A stretch of 62,860 bases of DNA. Source: Actinomycetota bacterium. Its GTDB lineage: Bacteria; Actinomycetota; Actinomycetes; Streptosporangiales; Streptosporangiaceae. The position numbers and the translations under genes were made by a program. Location: positions 1 through 62,860 of the forward strand of contig DAHVAN010000226.1 of assembly GCA_027314595.1 (NCBI GenBank), read 5' to 3'. The notes under the pieces were generated by a model that worked only from the letters and a program-made list of their open reading frames with translations, did not search any database and was not told the DNA's origin. Positions 18,260 through 27,269 of this stretch are shown piece by piece. Numbering within the stretch: position 1 is the stretch's first letter; the number at the start of each line of letters is the position of its first letter.

Positions 18260-20113
18260 ATGGGGACCGTGAGCGGCGGGACGGAGGGCGGGCAGGACCA
18301 GGAGCGGGAGCGGCTGACCGCGCTTGGCGGACTGGCGGCGCTGTCCCTCGACGCGCTGTCCAGCGTCGCGTACGGACCTGAGGCGATCCTCGTCGTGCTG
18401 GTCACGGCGGGCGCGACAGCCCTGAAGTACAGCCTGCCGATCACGGGCGCGATCGTTGCGCTGCTCGCCGCTCTCGTCGTCTCCTACAGGCAGGTGATAG
18501 CGGCTTTCCCGAACGGCGGCGGCGCGTACGCCGTGTCCAAGCGGCACCTCGGGACGGTGCCGTCGCTGGTCGCGGCGGCTTCGCTGATCGTTGACTACGT
18601 GCTGAACGCCGCGGTCGGAGTGTCGGCCGGAGTGGAGGCGCTGACTGCCGCCTTCCCCGCGCTGTACGGCGCACGGGTCTGGCTGTGCCTGGGCGTGCTC
18701 GCGGCGATCACCGCGGTGAACCTGTGGGGGCTGGCCGAATCAGCGCGCGTGTTCGCGGTGCCGACGATCGCGTTCATCGCCGCGATGGCGGTGGTCATCG
18801 TGGTGGGGGCGCTGCGCGCGCACCCCGTGGTCCCTCTCGGGCACACGCTGCCGCCGATCACCGACACGGTAGGGACGCTGCTGATATTGAAGGCGTTCGC
18901 GTCGGGATGTTCGGCGCTGACCGGGGTGGAGGCGATAGCGAACTCGGTGCCGCAGTTCCGGGTGCCGCGGGCGCGCCGTGCGCAGCACACCGAGATGTGG
19001 CTCGGCGTGCTGCTCGGTGCGATGCTGCTCGGGCTCGGCGAGCTTATCCGGCGGTGGGACGTGGTGCCACAGGCCGGCACGACCGTCCTCGCGCAGCTCA
19101 CGGCGGGGGCCATCGGGCACGGTGCGCTGTTCTACGTCATCCAGATGATCACGCTGGTGCTGCTGTCGCTGGCCGCGAACACCTCATTCGGCGGGCTGCC
19201 CGTGCTCGCCGGGCTGCTCGCCAGGGACAACTTCCTGCCGCACGTGTTCGGGCTGCGCGCTGACCGCCGGGTGTTCCGCTACGGCGTCGGGGTGCTCGCC
19301 GTCGCCGCCGCGCTGCTGCTCGTCGCCGCCCGCGGCGACACGCAGGCGCTGGTGCCGCTGTTCGCCATCGGGGTCTTCGTCGGCTTCACGCTTTCCCAGG
19401 TCGGCATGGTCAGGCACTGGCATTCGGAACGGTCCGCCGGCTGGGTCGCCCGCGCATGGATCAACGGGATAGGGGCCGTGCTGACGTTCGCGGCCACCGT
19501 GATCGAGCTCGTGAGCAAGTTCTTCGCCGGGGCCTGGCTGGTCGCGGTGATCATTCCGGCCCTGGTGATGCTGTTCGTCTGGGTTAACCGGGCGTACACG
19601 CGGATCGGCGTGCTGCTCGGGGTCGGGCAGCTGCCGCCGCCGCCGATGAAGCGGGCCTCGCTGGTCGTCGTCCCGGTGGCGGGCATGTCCCGGCTGACAG
19701 CGGAGGGGATCTCCGCGGCGCTTTCGCTCGGCGACGACGTGATCGCGGTGACCGTGGTGTTCACCGACTCCGACGACGAACTGCCTGCCGACGTGTCCTT
19801 CCGCGCGGAATGGAACGTGTGGCGGCCCGAAGTGCCGCTCATCACGCTGCGGTCGGCGCATCGCTCGATAGCCAAGCCGATCGTGTGCTACCTGCGGTCC
19901 GTCGAGGCGGAGGACAAGTACCACCGGCTTGTCGTGCTGATCCCCGAAGTGCAGCCGGCCCGCCCTTGGCAGTGGCTGCTGCACAACCAGCGCGGGCTGA
20001 TCCTTGACCGCGCGATCCGCCGGGGCACCGCGAACGTGGTGCTGTGCAGGCTGCGGTACAGGCTGGGCACCCTCGCCGCGGACTCCGCCGGCACGTCGGC
20101 CCGCCAGTCCTAG
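18260..20113 (+). CDS. APC-superfamily permease, KimA-like potassium transporter
   Basis: A 617-residue membrane protein with about twelve transmembrane segments and a soluble C-terminal region of about 150 residues. LSLDALSSVAYGPEAILVVL near the N-terminus and AAFPNGGGAYAVSKRHLGT match the KimA (YdaO) branch of APC transporters, which in Bacillus import K+ with protons. AFASGCSALTGVEAIANSVPQF is the other family block. Whether it carries K+ or an amino acid cannot be proved from sequence, but a full kdp cluster and a K+/H+ antiporter in the same window support K+. Confidence 0.8.
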   Translation: MGTVSGGTEGGQDQERERLTALGGLAALSLDALSSVAYGPEAILVVLVTAGATALKYSLPITGAIVALLAALVVSYRQVIAAFPNGGGAYAVSKRHLGTVPSLVAAASLIVDYVLNAAVGVSAGVEALTAAFPALYGARVWLCLGVLAAITAVNLWGLAESARVFAVPTIAFIAAMAVVIVVGALRAHPVVPLGHTLPPITDTVGTLLILKAFASGCSALTGVEAIANSVPQFRVPRARRAQHTEMWLGVLLGAMLLGLGELIRRWDVVPQAGTTVLAQLTAGAIGHGALFYVIQMITLVLLSLAANTSFGGLPVLAGLLARDNFLPHVFGLRADRRVFRYGVGVLAVAAALLLVAARGDTQALVPLFAIGVFVGFTLSQVGMVRHWHSERSAGWVARAWINGIGAVLTFAATVIELVSKFFAGAWLVAVIIPALVMLFVWVNRAYTRIGVLLGVGQLPPPPMKRASLVVVPVAGMSRLTAEGISAALSLGDDVIAVTVVFTDSDDELPADVSFRAEWNVWRPEVPLITLRSAHRSIAKPIVCYLRSVEAEDKYHRLVVLIPEVQPARPWQWLLHNQRGLILDRAIRRGTANVVLCRLRYRLGTLAADSAGTSARQS

Positions 20114-20149
20114 GCCCGCGAATCGTCAACCGCTGGCACTGCGGGCCTA
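20111..20149 (+). terminator. Hairpin at the 3' end of the KimA-like gene
   Basis: TAGGCCCGC (20111-20119, including the stop codon) pairs exactly with GCGGGCCTA (20141-20149) across a 21-base loop. No T tract follows. Probably a terminator or RNA 3'-end stabiliser of the permease mRNA. Confidence 0.45.
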
Positions 20150-20241
20150 TCGTCGCGAGGCTACCGCCCGATAACGTAGGCGCGTCACCGGCCAGCTGAT
20201 GGCAAGATATTCGGCATGGGTTCCTTCGCGGCGATCGGGCG

Positions 20242-20958
20242 GTGACGATGGCGGCGCGCTCGCAGCTGCCGGTCGCCGTGGTGACCGGCGGGAATCGCGG
20301 AATCGGCCTCGAGATCTGCCGGCAGCTCGGCGCGCTCGGATACGCGGTCGTGCTCGGCTCCCGCGACCTGCGCAGGGGGGAACTCGCGGCCAAGGAGATC
20401 GACCCGGAGGGCGAGCGGATCACGCCATGCCACATCGAGGTCGACAATTCCGTGAACGTCGCCGCGCTCGGGGGGTGGGTCAGGGAGCGCTTCGGCCGGG
20501 TCGACGCGATCGTGAACAACGCCTCGACGCAGCCGGACCAGTGGGCGATCGCGGGCAACACGGACCTGTCCCCGGTGGCCGAGGCGCTCGACATCAACCT
20601 GTTCGGCGCCTGGCGGGTGACGCAGATGCTGCTGCCGCTGCTGCGGTCAAGCCCGCGACCGCGCGTGGTGAACGTGTCGAGCGAAGGCGGCTCGATCACG
20701 CTGATGAGCGGCGGCCGCCCCGCTTACAGCGTCTCCAAGGCGGCACTCAATGCCCTGACCAGGCTGCTCGCCGCTGAGCTTTACCGGGACGGGATCCTGG
20801 TCAACGCGGTCTGCCCTGGCTGGACCTCCGATGGCGGCAGCCAGGGTGGCGGGCGGTCCTACGCCCAGGGCGCCGCGAGCGTCGTGTGGGCTGTGACGCT
20901 GCCCAACGGCGGCCCCACCGGCACCTTCACCCGCGATGGCCGTGAACTCCCCTGGTAG
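20242..20958 (+). CDS. Short-chain dehydrogenase/reductase (SDR)
   Basis: A 238-residue NAD(P)-dependent oxidoreductase with a classical SDR layout. The cofactor loop is VVTGGNRGIGLEICRQLG at about 10-27, followed by NNAST and the catalytic Ser in VVNVSSEGG; YSVSKAALNALTRLLAAEL supplies Tyr and Lys. It resembles carbonyl-reductase-like SDRs. GTG 20242 or ATG 20248 may start it. It converges with the kdpE gene 9 bases away. Substrate unknown. Confidence 0.92.
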   Translation: MTMAARSQLPVAVVTGGNRGIGLEICRQLGALGYAVVLGSRDLRRGELAAKEIDPEGERITPCHIEVDNSVNVAALGGWVRERFGRVDAIVNNASTQPDQWAIAGNTDLSPVAEALDINLFGAWRVTQMLLPLLRSSPRPRVVNVSSEGGSITLMSGGRPAYSVSKAALNALTRLLAAELYRDGILVNAVCPGWTSDGGSQGGGRSYAQGAASVVWAVTLPNGGPTGTFTRDGRELPW

Positions 20959-20967
20959 AGACCTCCT

Positions 20968-21675
20968 TCAGGCGTCCTCGTCAGCCGGCTGGTAGCGGTA
21001 TCCCATGCCGGGCTCGGTGATGAGCCACACCGGACGCGCCGGGTCCGGTTCGAGCTTGCGCCGTAGCTGTGCCATGTAGAGCCGCAAGTTGCCGCTCGCG
21101 CTGTCGTAACCAGGGCCCCACACGTCGTGCAGCAGCTGCTTCTGGCTGAGCAGCTTGCCCGGGTTGCGCAGCAGGACTTCGAGCAGATGCCATTCGGTGG
21201 GGGTCAGCCGGATGTCGGTGCCATCCTCTGTTCCTGCGGCGTGCCGCGTCACCCGCTTCGCCGCGAGGTCGACGGTGAGGTCGCCGAGCCTGACCCGGGG
21301 CATTTCCCCGGAAGTGCCGCCCCGGCGAGCCGCCGCCCGCATCCGGGCGAGCAGTTCGTCCATGCCGAACGGCTTGGTCATGTAGTCGTCGGCCCCCGCG
21401 TCGAGCGCCTCCACCTTGTCGGAGCTGTCGGCTCGCCCGGACAGCACGATGATGGGCGCCTCGGTCCAGCCGCGCAGCCCCGCGATCACCTCCACGCCGT
21501 CCATGTCGGGGAGCCCGAGGTCAAGGATCACCAGGTCCGGCGGGTGGGCGGCCGCCACGTCCAGCGCCTGCGCACCGGTGGCGGCGGTGTGCACCTCGTA
21601 CTGCCGCGCTCGCAGGTTGATCCGCAGCGCGCGCAGGATCTGCGGCTCGTCGTCCACGACGAGCACCCTCGTCAC
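20968..21675 (-). CDS. kdpE: KdpE-type response regulator (downstream of kdpD)
   Basis: A 235-residue OmpR/PhoB-type regulator. The receiver carries VLVVDDEPQ, the phosphoacceptor Asp in LVILDLGLPDMDG (about residue 52) and Lys101 in the MTKPFG block. The winged helix has LTPTEWHLLEVLLRNPGKLL and GMGYRYQP. It is the last gene of the minus-strand kdp cluster, 32 bases after kdpD, the usual KdpD partner position, and should control kdpFABC. A second KdpE-like regulator lies at 26561-27262. The GTG at 21675 begins VTRVLVVDD. Confidence 0.93.
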   Translation of the reverse strand: MTRVLVVDDEPQILRALRINLRARQYEVHTAATGAQALDVAAAHPPDLVILDLGLPDMDGVEVIAGLRGWTEAPIIVLSGRADSSDKVEALDAGADDYMTKPFGMDELLARMRAAARRGGTSGEMPRVRLGDLTVDLAAKRVTRHAAGTEDGTDIRLTPTEWHLLEVLLRNPGKLLSQKQLLHDVWGPGYDSASGNLRLYMAQLRRKLEPDPARPVWLITEPGMGYRYQPADEDA

Positions 21676-21707
21676 GGCGCGCCGCCCCAGGTCACCGGGC
21701 GCCGCCC

Positions 21708-24269
21708 TCAGCCACTGGGCGCGGCGGGCAGCGAGACCGTCATCGTCAGCCCCCCGCCCGGCGTGTCCTCGGCGGCGAGCGTGCCGTCCATGGCCTCGGT
21801 CAGCCCGCGGGACAGGGCAAGGCCCAGTCCCACACCCGTGGTGTTGTCTGTGTCTCCGAGCCGCTGGAATGGCACGAACATCCGCTCCCTGTCCTGCTCC
21901 GGTATGCCCGGCCCACGGTCGATTACACGCAGTTCCACGCGATCGCCGAGCACGCTGGCGGTAAGCATCGGCGGCTTGCCCGCGGGGGAGTAGCGCAGCG
22001 CGTTCTCGGTGAGGTTCACCACGACACGCTCGAGGATGGCCGGGTCCGCGACCACGGCGGGCACCGACTCCGGGATGTCCACGTCGATGTCGGAACCGAG
22101 CGGCTCCAGGCTGTCCAGGGCGCGGGCGACGATCTCGTCGAGCCCGGTCGGGCGCGGGAACAGGGACAGCGCGCCGGCCTGCAGCCTGCTCATGTCGAGG
22201 AGGTTCTCCACCAGGTGGGTGAGCCGGTCCAGGGACTCGTCCGCGGTGGCGAGCAGTTCGGCGGTGTCCGCCGCGTTCCAGCGCACGTCGGGGGAACGCA
22301 GCGAGGTGACCGCCGCCTTGGCCGAGGCGAGCGGTGTGCGCAGGTCGTGGCTGACCGCGGCGAGCAGCGCCGTCCGCATCCGGTCGGCGGCGGCGATCGG
22401 CTTGGCCGCCTCCGCCTCCGCGGCAAGCCGCTGCTTTTCGAGCGCGACCCTGGCGTAGGCGGCGAACGCGCCGAGGACCCGGCGGTCGCTGGCGGGCAGC
22501 GGGCGGCCGGCCAGGGCGAGCGAGAGGCCGTCGGCGATCGGCACGTTGACGTCGGCGTCGTCGGGGCGGTCCACCGGACGCTCGCCGGACGAGGCGACCA
22601 CGGCCCATTCGCCGGCCCGCCCGCGTGCCTGGCCGCCTTCGGCGGCCGAAGACTGCAGCAGGCTGGCCGAGCGCATCCCGAAAGCCTCCCTGGCGCGGTC
22701 AAGCAGCGCGTCGAGCGCGTCCTGTCCGCGCAAGATGCTGCCCGCCGTGGTCACCAGGAGCTCGGATTCGGCGTTGGCCCGCACCGCCTGCTTGGTGCGG
22801 CGGGCGGTCATGTCCACGATCCAGCTGACGACGAGCCCGACCGCGACGAACACCCCCAGGGCCAGGGCGTTGTTCGCCTCGGCGATCGTCCATTCGTGGA
22901 TGGGCGGCGTGAAGTAGTAGTTGAGCAGCAGCGATGCCGCGATCGCCTCGAGCACCGCGGGCACGAAACCGCCGGTGAGCGCGACGGCGATGACCGCGAC
23001 GAGGTACACGAGCATCTCGCTTGTCAGGTTGAGGCCGGACCGGAAGCTCGTGAGCACGATCGTCGCGAGCGGCGCGAGCGCCACCGCCAGCAGGTACCCG
23101 GCGGCCTGGCGGCGCGGCGTGATCCCGCCCCGGTGCCTGGGCAGCAGCCCCCACCGGCTGCCCACGTGGGCGTGCGTGACGATGTGCACGTCGATCGGGC
23201 CGGAGTCGCGGATCGTGCGCGAACCGATGCCGGGGCCGGTGAGCAGGGCGAGCAGCCATGAGCGCCGGCTCGCCCCGAGCACGAGCTGGGTGGCGTTCTC
23301 CGCCCGCGCGAAGGTGAGCAGCGCCTGGGAGATGTTGTCGCCGACGACCTGGTGGTAGCTGCCGCCAAGGGATTCGACCAGCTGGCGCTGCCTGGCGAGG
23401 CTGGCGGGGTCGGCGCCGATGAGCCCGTCGGACTTGGTGATGTGCACCGCGAGCAGGTCGCCGCCTGAGGTCCGTGCCGCGATCCGCGCCGCGCGCCTGA
23501 TCAGCGTGTCGCCCTCCGGGCCGCCGGTAAGCGCCACGACGATTCGCTCCCTGGCCTCCCACTGGACCTTGATGTCGTGCTCGGCGCGGTACTTCTGCAG
23601 CCCCTCGTCGACCTTGTCGGCCAGCCACAGCAGCGCGAGCTCGCGCAACGCGGTCAGGTTCCCGGTCCGGAAGTAATTGGTGAGCGCCGCGTCGATCTTC
23701 TCCGCCGGGTAGATGTTGCCGTGCGCCATCCGGCGGCGCAGCGCCTCCGCCGTCATGTCGACGAGCTCTACCTGGCCGGCGGCGCGGACCACCGCGTCGG
23801 GCACGGTCTCCCGCTGCGGCACTCCGGTGATCTGCTCGACGACGTCGTTGAGTGACTCCAGGTGCTGGATGTTGACCGCGGAGATCACGTCGATGCCGGC
23901 GTCGAGCAGTTCGTCCACGTCCTGCCACCGCTTGGCGTTCCGCGAGCCCGGCACGTTGGTGTGCGCGAGCTCGTCGACCAGCGCGATCTGCGGATGGCGG
24001 GCGATGACCGCATCGACGTCCATCTCCTCGAAGCTGGCGCCCCGGTAGGGGATGCTCGCCCGGGGGATGATCTCGAGGCCGTCAAGCAGCGCCGAGGTCT
24101 GGGGCCGGCCGTGCGTCTCGGCGAACGCGACGACGACATCCGCGCCGCGCTCGCTGCGCCGGTGGCCCTCGCCCAGCATGGCGTAGGTCTTCCCCACTCC
24201 GGCGGCGGCGCCCAGGTAGATGCGCAGCTGCCCGCGCGGGACCGCGCGGCCACCAGATTGTCCGCCCAT
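21708..24269 (-). CDS. kdpD: Osmosensitive K+ channel sensor histidine kinase KdpD
   Basis: An 853-residue sensor kinase that phosphorylates KdpE under K+ limitation. In order, it has the N-terminal KdpD domain with Walker-type GAAAGVGKTYAMLGEGHRR, a universal-stress (Usp) domain at about 250-365, four transmembrane helices of the DUF4118 region at about 395-495, a GAF-like region, HisKA with SHDLRTPLASAKAAV, and HATPase with NALRYSPAGKPP and GLGLALSRGL. An in-frame GTG at 24293 could add eight residues; neither start has a good ribosome-binding site. It lies downstream of the Ser/Thr kinase gene and upstream of kdpE. Confidence 0.95.
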   Translation of the reverse strand: MGGQSGGRAVPRGQLRIYLGAAAGVGKTYAMLGEGHRRSERGADVVVAFAETHGRPQTSALLDGLEIIPRASIPYRGASFEEMDVDAVIARHPQIALVDELAHTNVPGSRNAKRWQDVDELLDAGIDVISAVNIQHLESLNDVVEQITGVPQRETVPDAVVRAAGQVELVDMTAEALRRRMAHGNIYPAEKIDAALTNYFRTGNLTALRELALLWLADKVDEGLQKYRAEHDIKVQWEARERIVVALTGGPEGDTLIRRAARIAARTSGGDLLAVHITKSDGLIGADPASLARQRQLVESLGGSYHQVVGDNISQALLTFARAENATQLVLGASRRSWLLALLTGPGIGSRTIRDSGPIDVHIVTHAHVGSRWGLLPRHRGGITPRRQAAGYLLAVALAPLATIVLTSFRSGLNLTSEMLVYLVAVIAVALTGGFVPAVLEAIAASLLLNYYFTPPIHEWTIAEANNALALGVFVAVGLVVSWIVDMTARRTKQAVRANAESELLVTTAGSILRGQDALDALLDRAREAFGMRSASLLQSSAAEGGQARGRAGEWAVVASSGERPVDRPDDADVNVPIADGLSLALAGRPLPASDRRVLGAFAAYARVALEKQRLAAEAEAAKPIAAADRMRTALLAAVSHDLRTPLASAKAAVTSLRSPDVRWNAADTAELLATADESLDRLTHLVENLLDMSRLQAGALSLFPRPTGLDEIVARALDSLEPLGSDIDVDIPESVPAVVADPAILERVVVNLTENALRYSPAGKPPMLTASVLGDRVELRVIDRGPGIPEQDRERMFVPFQRLGDTDNTTGVGLGLALSRGLTEAMDGTLAAEDTPGGGLTMTVSLPAAPSG

Positions 24270-24323
24270 ACCTCTATATTGCCGCAGGGCCACAGGTCAG
24301 CCGTGCGGCCTAACATCCTCCAT

Positions 24324-24392
24324 GCGCCTCAAGCCCGGAGTATCGGGCCGGCCTGGCGCCTCAAGCCCGGCGTATCGGGCCGGCCTGGCGCC
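24324..24392. repeat. 32-bp tandem repeat, about 2.2 copies
   Basis: A unit starting GCGCCTCAAGCCCGG and ending GGGCCGGCCTG repeats with period 32 at 24324 and 24356; a third partial unit starts at 24388. One base differs between the full copies. It spans the stop codon of the Ser/Thr kinase gene, so the last kinase residues are repeat-encoded, and fills most of the gap to kdpD. Each unit can form a short CCCG...CGGG hairpin, perhaps a processing or stabilising element. Confidence 0.75.
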
Positions 24393-25959
24393 GCATCGCG
24401 AAGTACTCGCCCGACTTGCGCTGCCACAGCAGGATCACGGCGGCAAGGCCGATCAGCCAGACGATGAAGCCGAATGCCTTTACGCTGGCGACCCCCGGAA
24501 TGCCGAGCACCACGAACTCGATGAACGTGCCCGCGCCGAAAAGCACCGTGCCGGCGGTCCTGACCCAGCGCCGGCCCTGCTTGCTCGCGGACGCCAGCCA
24601 GATCCAGAGCGCTACGACGACGACCCCGACGACGAGTACCTCGACGCTGGCGACCGCCGCCAGCGATCTGGCGGTGTTCGCAGGGAAGACGGGATGAGTC
24701 CTGATGATGGCGGCCTTGACCTTGCCGATCATCGCCAGGATCACGAGCGTGTGAAGCAGGCTGAAGGCCGCGCCCAGGTACATGAGCCAGCAGGCCGCGA
24801 GCACCGGCGTGGGCAGCCGCGGGCGCAGCGGCGCGGCCGTGTAGCCGGACAGCAGGGCCGCCCCGGACGGCGCGGGCCACGACCCCGGCGAGGACGGCGG
24901 CCAGGGCGAACCCTGCCGGGCTGGCGCGGTCATGCCGAACGTCGGCGTTCCGCCCGGCTGGCCCCTGGCCGCCATGGTCGCCGTCGCCGCGGCGAGGTAA
25001 CCGTCCTGCGCCGGCCCCGCCTGCGCCGGCCCCGCCTGCGCCGCCTGCGTCGCCGCCGCCTGGCCCGGGCTGACCTGAGCCGGGTAGGCCTGGGACGCCC
25101 GGATGATCCCGGCCACCGGTTCGGGCCAGAACGAGGCCGGCGTCGCGCCGATCGCCGGCCCGGCCTGCGCGATCATCGCGGCGAGCGCGGCAAGCCCCGG
25201 CCGCTGCGCCGGACTCTTCGCCAGGCACGCGGAGATCACGCTCCGCAGCCGGTCCGGGACCCCGGTCAGGTCCGGCTGCGCCGTGACCACCCGGTAGAGG
25301 ACGGATGCCGCGCTTCCGGTGCCGAAGGGCGCGTTGCCCGTCGCCGCGTAGGCGAGCACGCAGCCGAGCGAGAAGACGTCAGCGGCCGGCCCGGGCTGCG
25401 CGCCCTCGGCCTGTTCCGGTGACATGTAGCCCGGCGTGCCCACCACCATGCCGGTCGCGGTCACCGAGGTGCCGTCGAGCGCGCGGGAGATGCCGAAGTC
25501 GATGACGTGCGGCCCGTCGGGCGCGAGCAGCACGTTGGCCGGCTTGAGGTCGCGGTGCACCAGGCCGCTCGCGTGCACCACGCCGAGCGCCTCGGCAAGC
25601 CCGGCGGCGAGCCGCCAGGTGGCCGCCTCCGGCAGCGCGCCGTGCCCGCCGACCACGTCGGAAAGCGACGGTCCCGGCACGAACGCGGTGGCCAGCCACG
25701 GCGGGTCGTCGTCCAGTCCCGCGGCGACCACGGGAGCGGTGTACATGCCGCCGACCGCGCGCGCGGCGGCCACCTCGCGGCCGAACCGCTGCCGGAACTC
25801 GGGATCCTGCGCCAGTTGCGGGTGGATGACCTTCACGGCCACCGCCCGCCCGGCGCGGGAGTAGGCGAGGTAGACCTGGCCCATGCCGCCGGCGCCCAGC
25901 CGGGCACGAAGCTGGAACTGGCCCACAACCTTCGGGTCGTTCGCGGAAAGCGGTTCCAT
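24361..25959 (-). CDS. Membrane-anchored Ser/Thr protein kinase inside the kdp cluster
   Basis: A 532-residue Hanks-type kinase. The catalytic domain at about 12-275 has the Gly loop GAGGMGQVYLA, ATP-binding Lys in VAVKVIHP, HRDLKPANVLL, DFGISRAL and GTPGYMSPEQ. A low-complexity Ala/Pro/Gln linker follows (about 275-385) with short repeats. A C-terminal domain from about 386 has four hydrophobic helices and ends LLWQRKSGEYFAM. There are no PASTA repeats. That membrane domain is clearly related to the free-standing protein at 41379-41876. GGGAG before ATG 25959 sets the start. Its position between the two kdpE-like genes and kdpD suggests a link to K+ or osmotic control (inference). Confidence 0.92.
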   Translation of the reverse strand: MEPLSANDPKVVGQFQLRARLGAGGMGQVYLAYSRAGRAVAVKVIHPQLAQDPEFRQRFGREVAAARAVGGMYTAPVVAAGLDDDPPWLATAFVPGPSLSDVVGGHGALPEAATWRLAAGLAEALGVVHASGLVHRDLKPANVLLAPDGPHVIDFGISRALDGTSVTATGMVVGTPGYMSPEQAEGAQPGPAADVFSLGCVLAYAATGNAPFGTGSAASVLYRVVTAQPDLTGVPDRLRSVISACLAKSPAQRPGLAALAAMIAQAGPAIGATPASFWPEPVAGIIRASQAYPAQVSPGQAAATQAAQAGPAQAGPAQDGYLAAATATMAARGQPGGTPTFGMTAPARQGSPWPPSSPGSWPAPSGAALLSGYTAAPLRPRLPTPVLAACWLMYLGAAFSLLHTLVILAMIGKVKAAIIRTHPVFPANTARSLAAVASVEVLVVGVVVVALWIWLASASKQGRRWVRTAGTVLFGAGTFIEFVVLGIPGVASVKAFGFIVWLIGLAAVILLWQRKSGEYFAMRRQAGPIRRA

Positions 25960-26050
25960 CCGTGCTCCCAAGACGCCCTGCCGAGACCGCACGCAGAGAT
26001 TACCCGCATCTGCCACGGCCTGGCTGCACTTGCGGCAAACGAGCTCGATG

Positions 26051-26461
26051 TTACCCGTGATTCCAGGTCCGGCCCAGGACCGAGCCGCACAGCGCCACGA
26101 CCGCGAGGACAAGCAGCGACCACCCCGTCAGTGGCCCCTTCCACACCAGATGGGCGTGCCGCCCGATGATGAACCCGTCGTAGAACAGCCAGCTAATGCC
26201 CCCGCAGGCCAGGGCCGCGAGCAGCGTCATCCGCAGGGCCACGCCGAGCGCGGCGAGCGCGAGCACGGCGAGCGCGACAACCGGGTGGCGCGTCCCGCCC
26301 GCCACGATGGCCGCGGTCGTCGCCACCGCGGCCGCGCAGTACCCGGCCGCCGCCGCTTCGGGCATCCGCCACCGGCGCCACGATTCGCCGTGCCTGCCGG
26401 CCGCGGGCGCCCGGGTCTGGCCGGGAATCACGCGCAGGCGCGGCCAGTGTGCCGTTGCCAT
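26051..26461 (-). CDS. Small polytopic membrane protein, unknown
   Basis: A 136-residue protein with a basic N-terminal 40 residues and about four hydrophobic segments. The C-terminal half reads GGISWLFYDGFIIGRHAHLV followed by a last helix. Related pieces occur in actinomycete membrane proteins near KdpD-type sensors, but I cannot name a family with certainty. It sits between the second kdpE-like gene and the Ser/Thr kinase gene, on the same strand with gaps near 100 bases. ATG 26461, with GGTGG upstream, is preferred over ATG 26512. Confidence 0.65.
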   Translation of the reverse strand: MATAHWPRLRVIPGQTRAPAAGRHGESWRRWRMPEAAAAGYCAAAVATTAAIVAGGTRHPVVALAVLALAALGVALRMTLLAALACGGISWLFYDGFIIGRHAHLVWKGPLTGWSLLVLAVVALCGSVLGRTWNHG

Positions 26462-26560
26462 GTAACCACCGTGCCTGGAGTCGCGTGGCCACGTCACTTG
26501 AGCAAACGCCATGCATACGCGCGCATACGGAACCCAGGCGGGCCGGCCGGGCGGCCGGCG

Positions 26561-27262
26561 TCAGGGCTGGTAGCGGTAGCCCATGCCCGGCTCGGTCAGC
26601 AGGTGCCGGGGCCGGGAGGGATCCTCCTCGAGCTTGCGGCGCAGCCGCGCCATGTGGAACCTGAGGTAATTCGTCCTGTTCTGGAAGCCCTGACCCCACA
26701 CGTCGGCCAGCAACTGGGAAGAGCTCACCAGCTGGCCGGGGCGGCGCAGCAGTATCTGCAGGAGGCGCCACTCGGTGGGGGTCAGCGTTGGCGCCGGAGA
26801 GCCGGCCGGGAACGTTCGGACATCTGACTGGACAATCGTGTGCGCGGTCAGATCGATCGTCCACCGGCCGATCGCGGCTACGGCGGGGACCGCCTGGGCG
26901 GTCGCTTCGTCGCGGCGCAGCGCGGCGCGCAGCCGTGCGAGCAGTTCCGCCATCGCGAACGGCTTGGTGACGTAGTCGTCGGCGCCCGCGTCGAGCGCGC
27001 CGATCTTGTCGCCCGGGCTGGTCCGGCCGGACAGCACGATGATCGGCGCCCGCGACCAGCCGCGGAACGCGACGATCACGTTCGTGCCGTCCATGTCGGG
27101 CAGGCCGAGGTCGAGGATGATCGCGTCCGGCGGGCTGCTGGCCGCGACGTCCAGGGCTTCCCGGCCGTTCGGCGCGGTCAGCACCTCGTAGTTCCTGGCA
27201 CGCAGGTTGAGCTGCAGCGCCCGCCGCAGCTGCGGCTGGTCCTCGACGACCAGGATCAGCAC
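26561..27262 (-). CDS. Second KdpE-type response regulator
   Basis: A 233-residue OmpR-type regulator close to the other KdpE here, sharing AIILDLGLPDMDG, APIIVLSGR, LDAGADDYVTKPF, LTPTEWRLLQILLRRPGQLV and EPGMGYRYQP. It starts 7 bases after the kdpC stop with GTG, so it is part of the kdpFABC transcript. It could pair with KdpD, or with another kinase and compete at the same promoter. The acidic pocket, phosphoacceptor Asp and Lys are intact, so it is not a pseudo-receiver. Confidence 0.92.
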   Translation of the reverse strand: MLILVVEDQPQLRRALQLNLRARNYEVLTAPNGREALDVAASSPPDAIILDLGLPDMDGTNVIVAFRGWSRAPIIVLSGRTSPGDKIGALDAGADDYVTKPFAMAELLARLRAALRRDEATAQAVPAVAAIGRWTIDLTAHTIVQSDVRTFPAGSPAPTLTPTEWRLLQILLRRPGQLVSSSQLLADVWGQGFQNRTNYLRFHMARLRRKLEEDPSRPRHLLTEPGMGYRYQP

Positions 27263-27269
27263 GCCCGCC

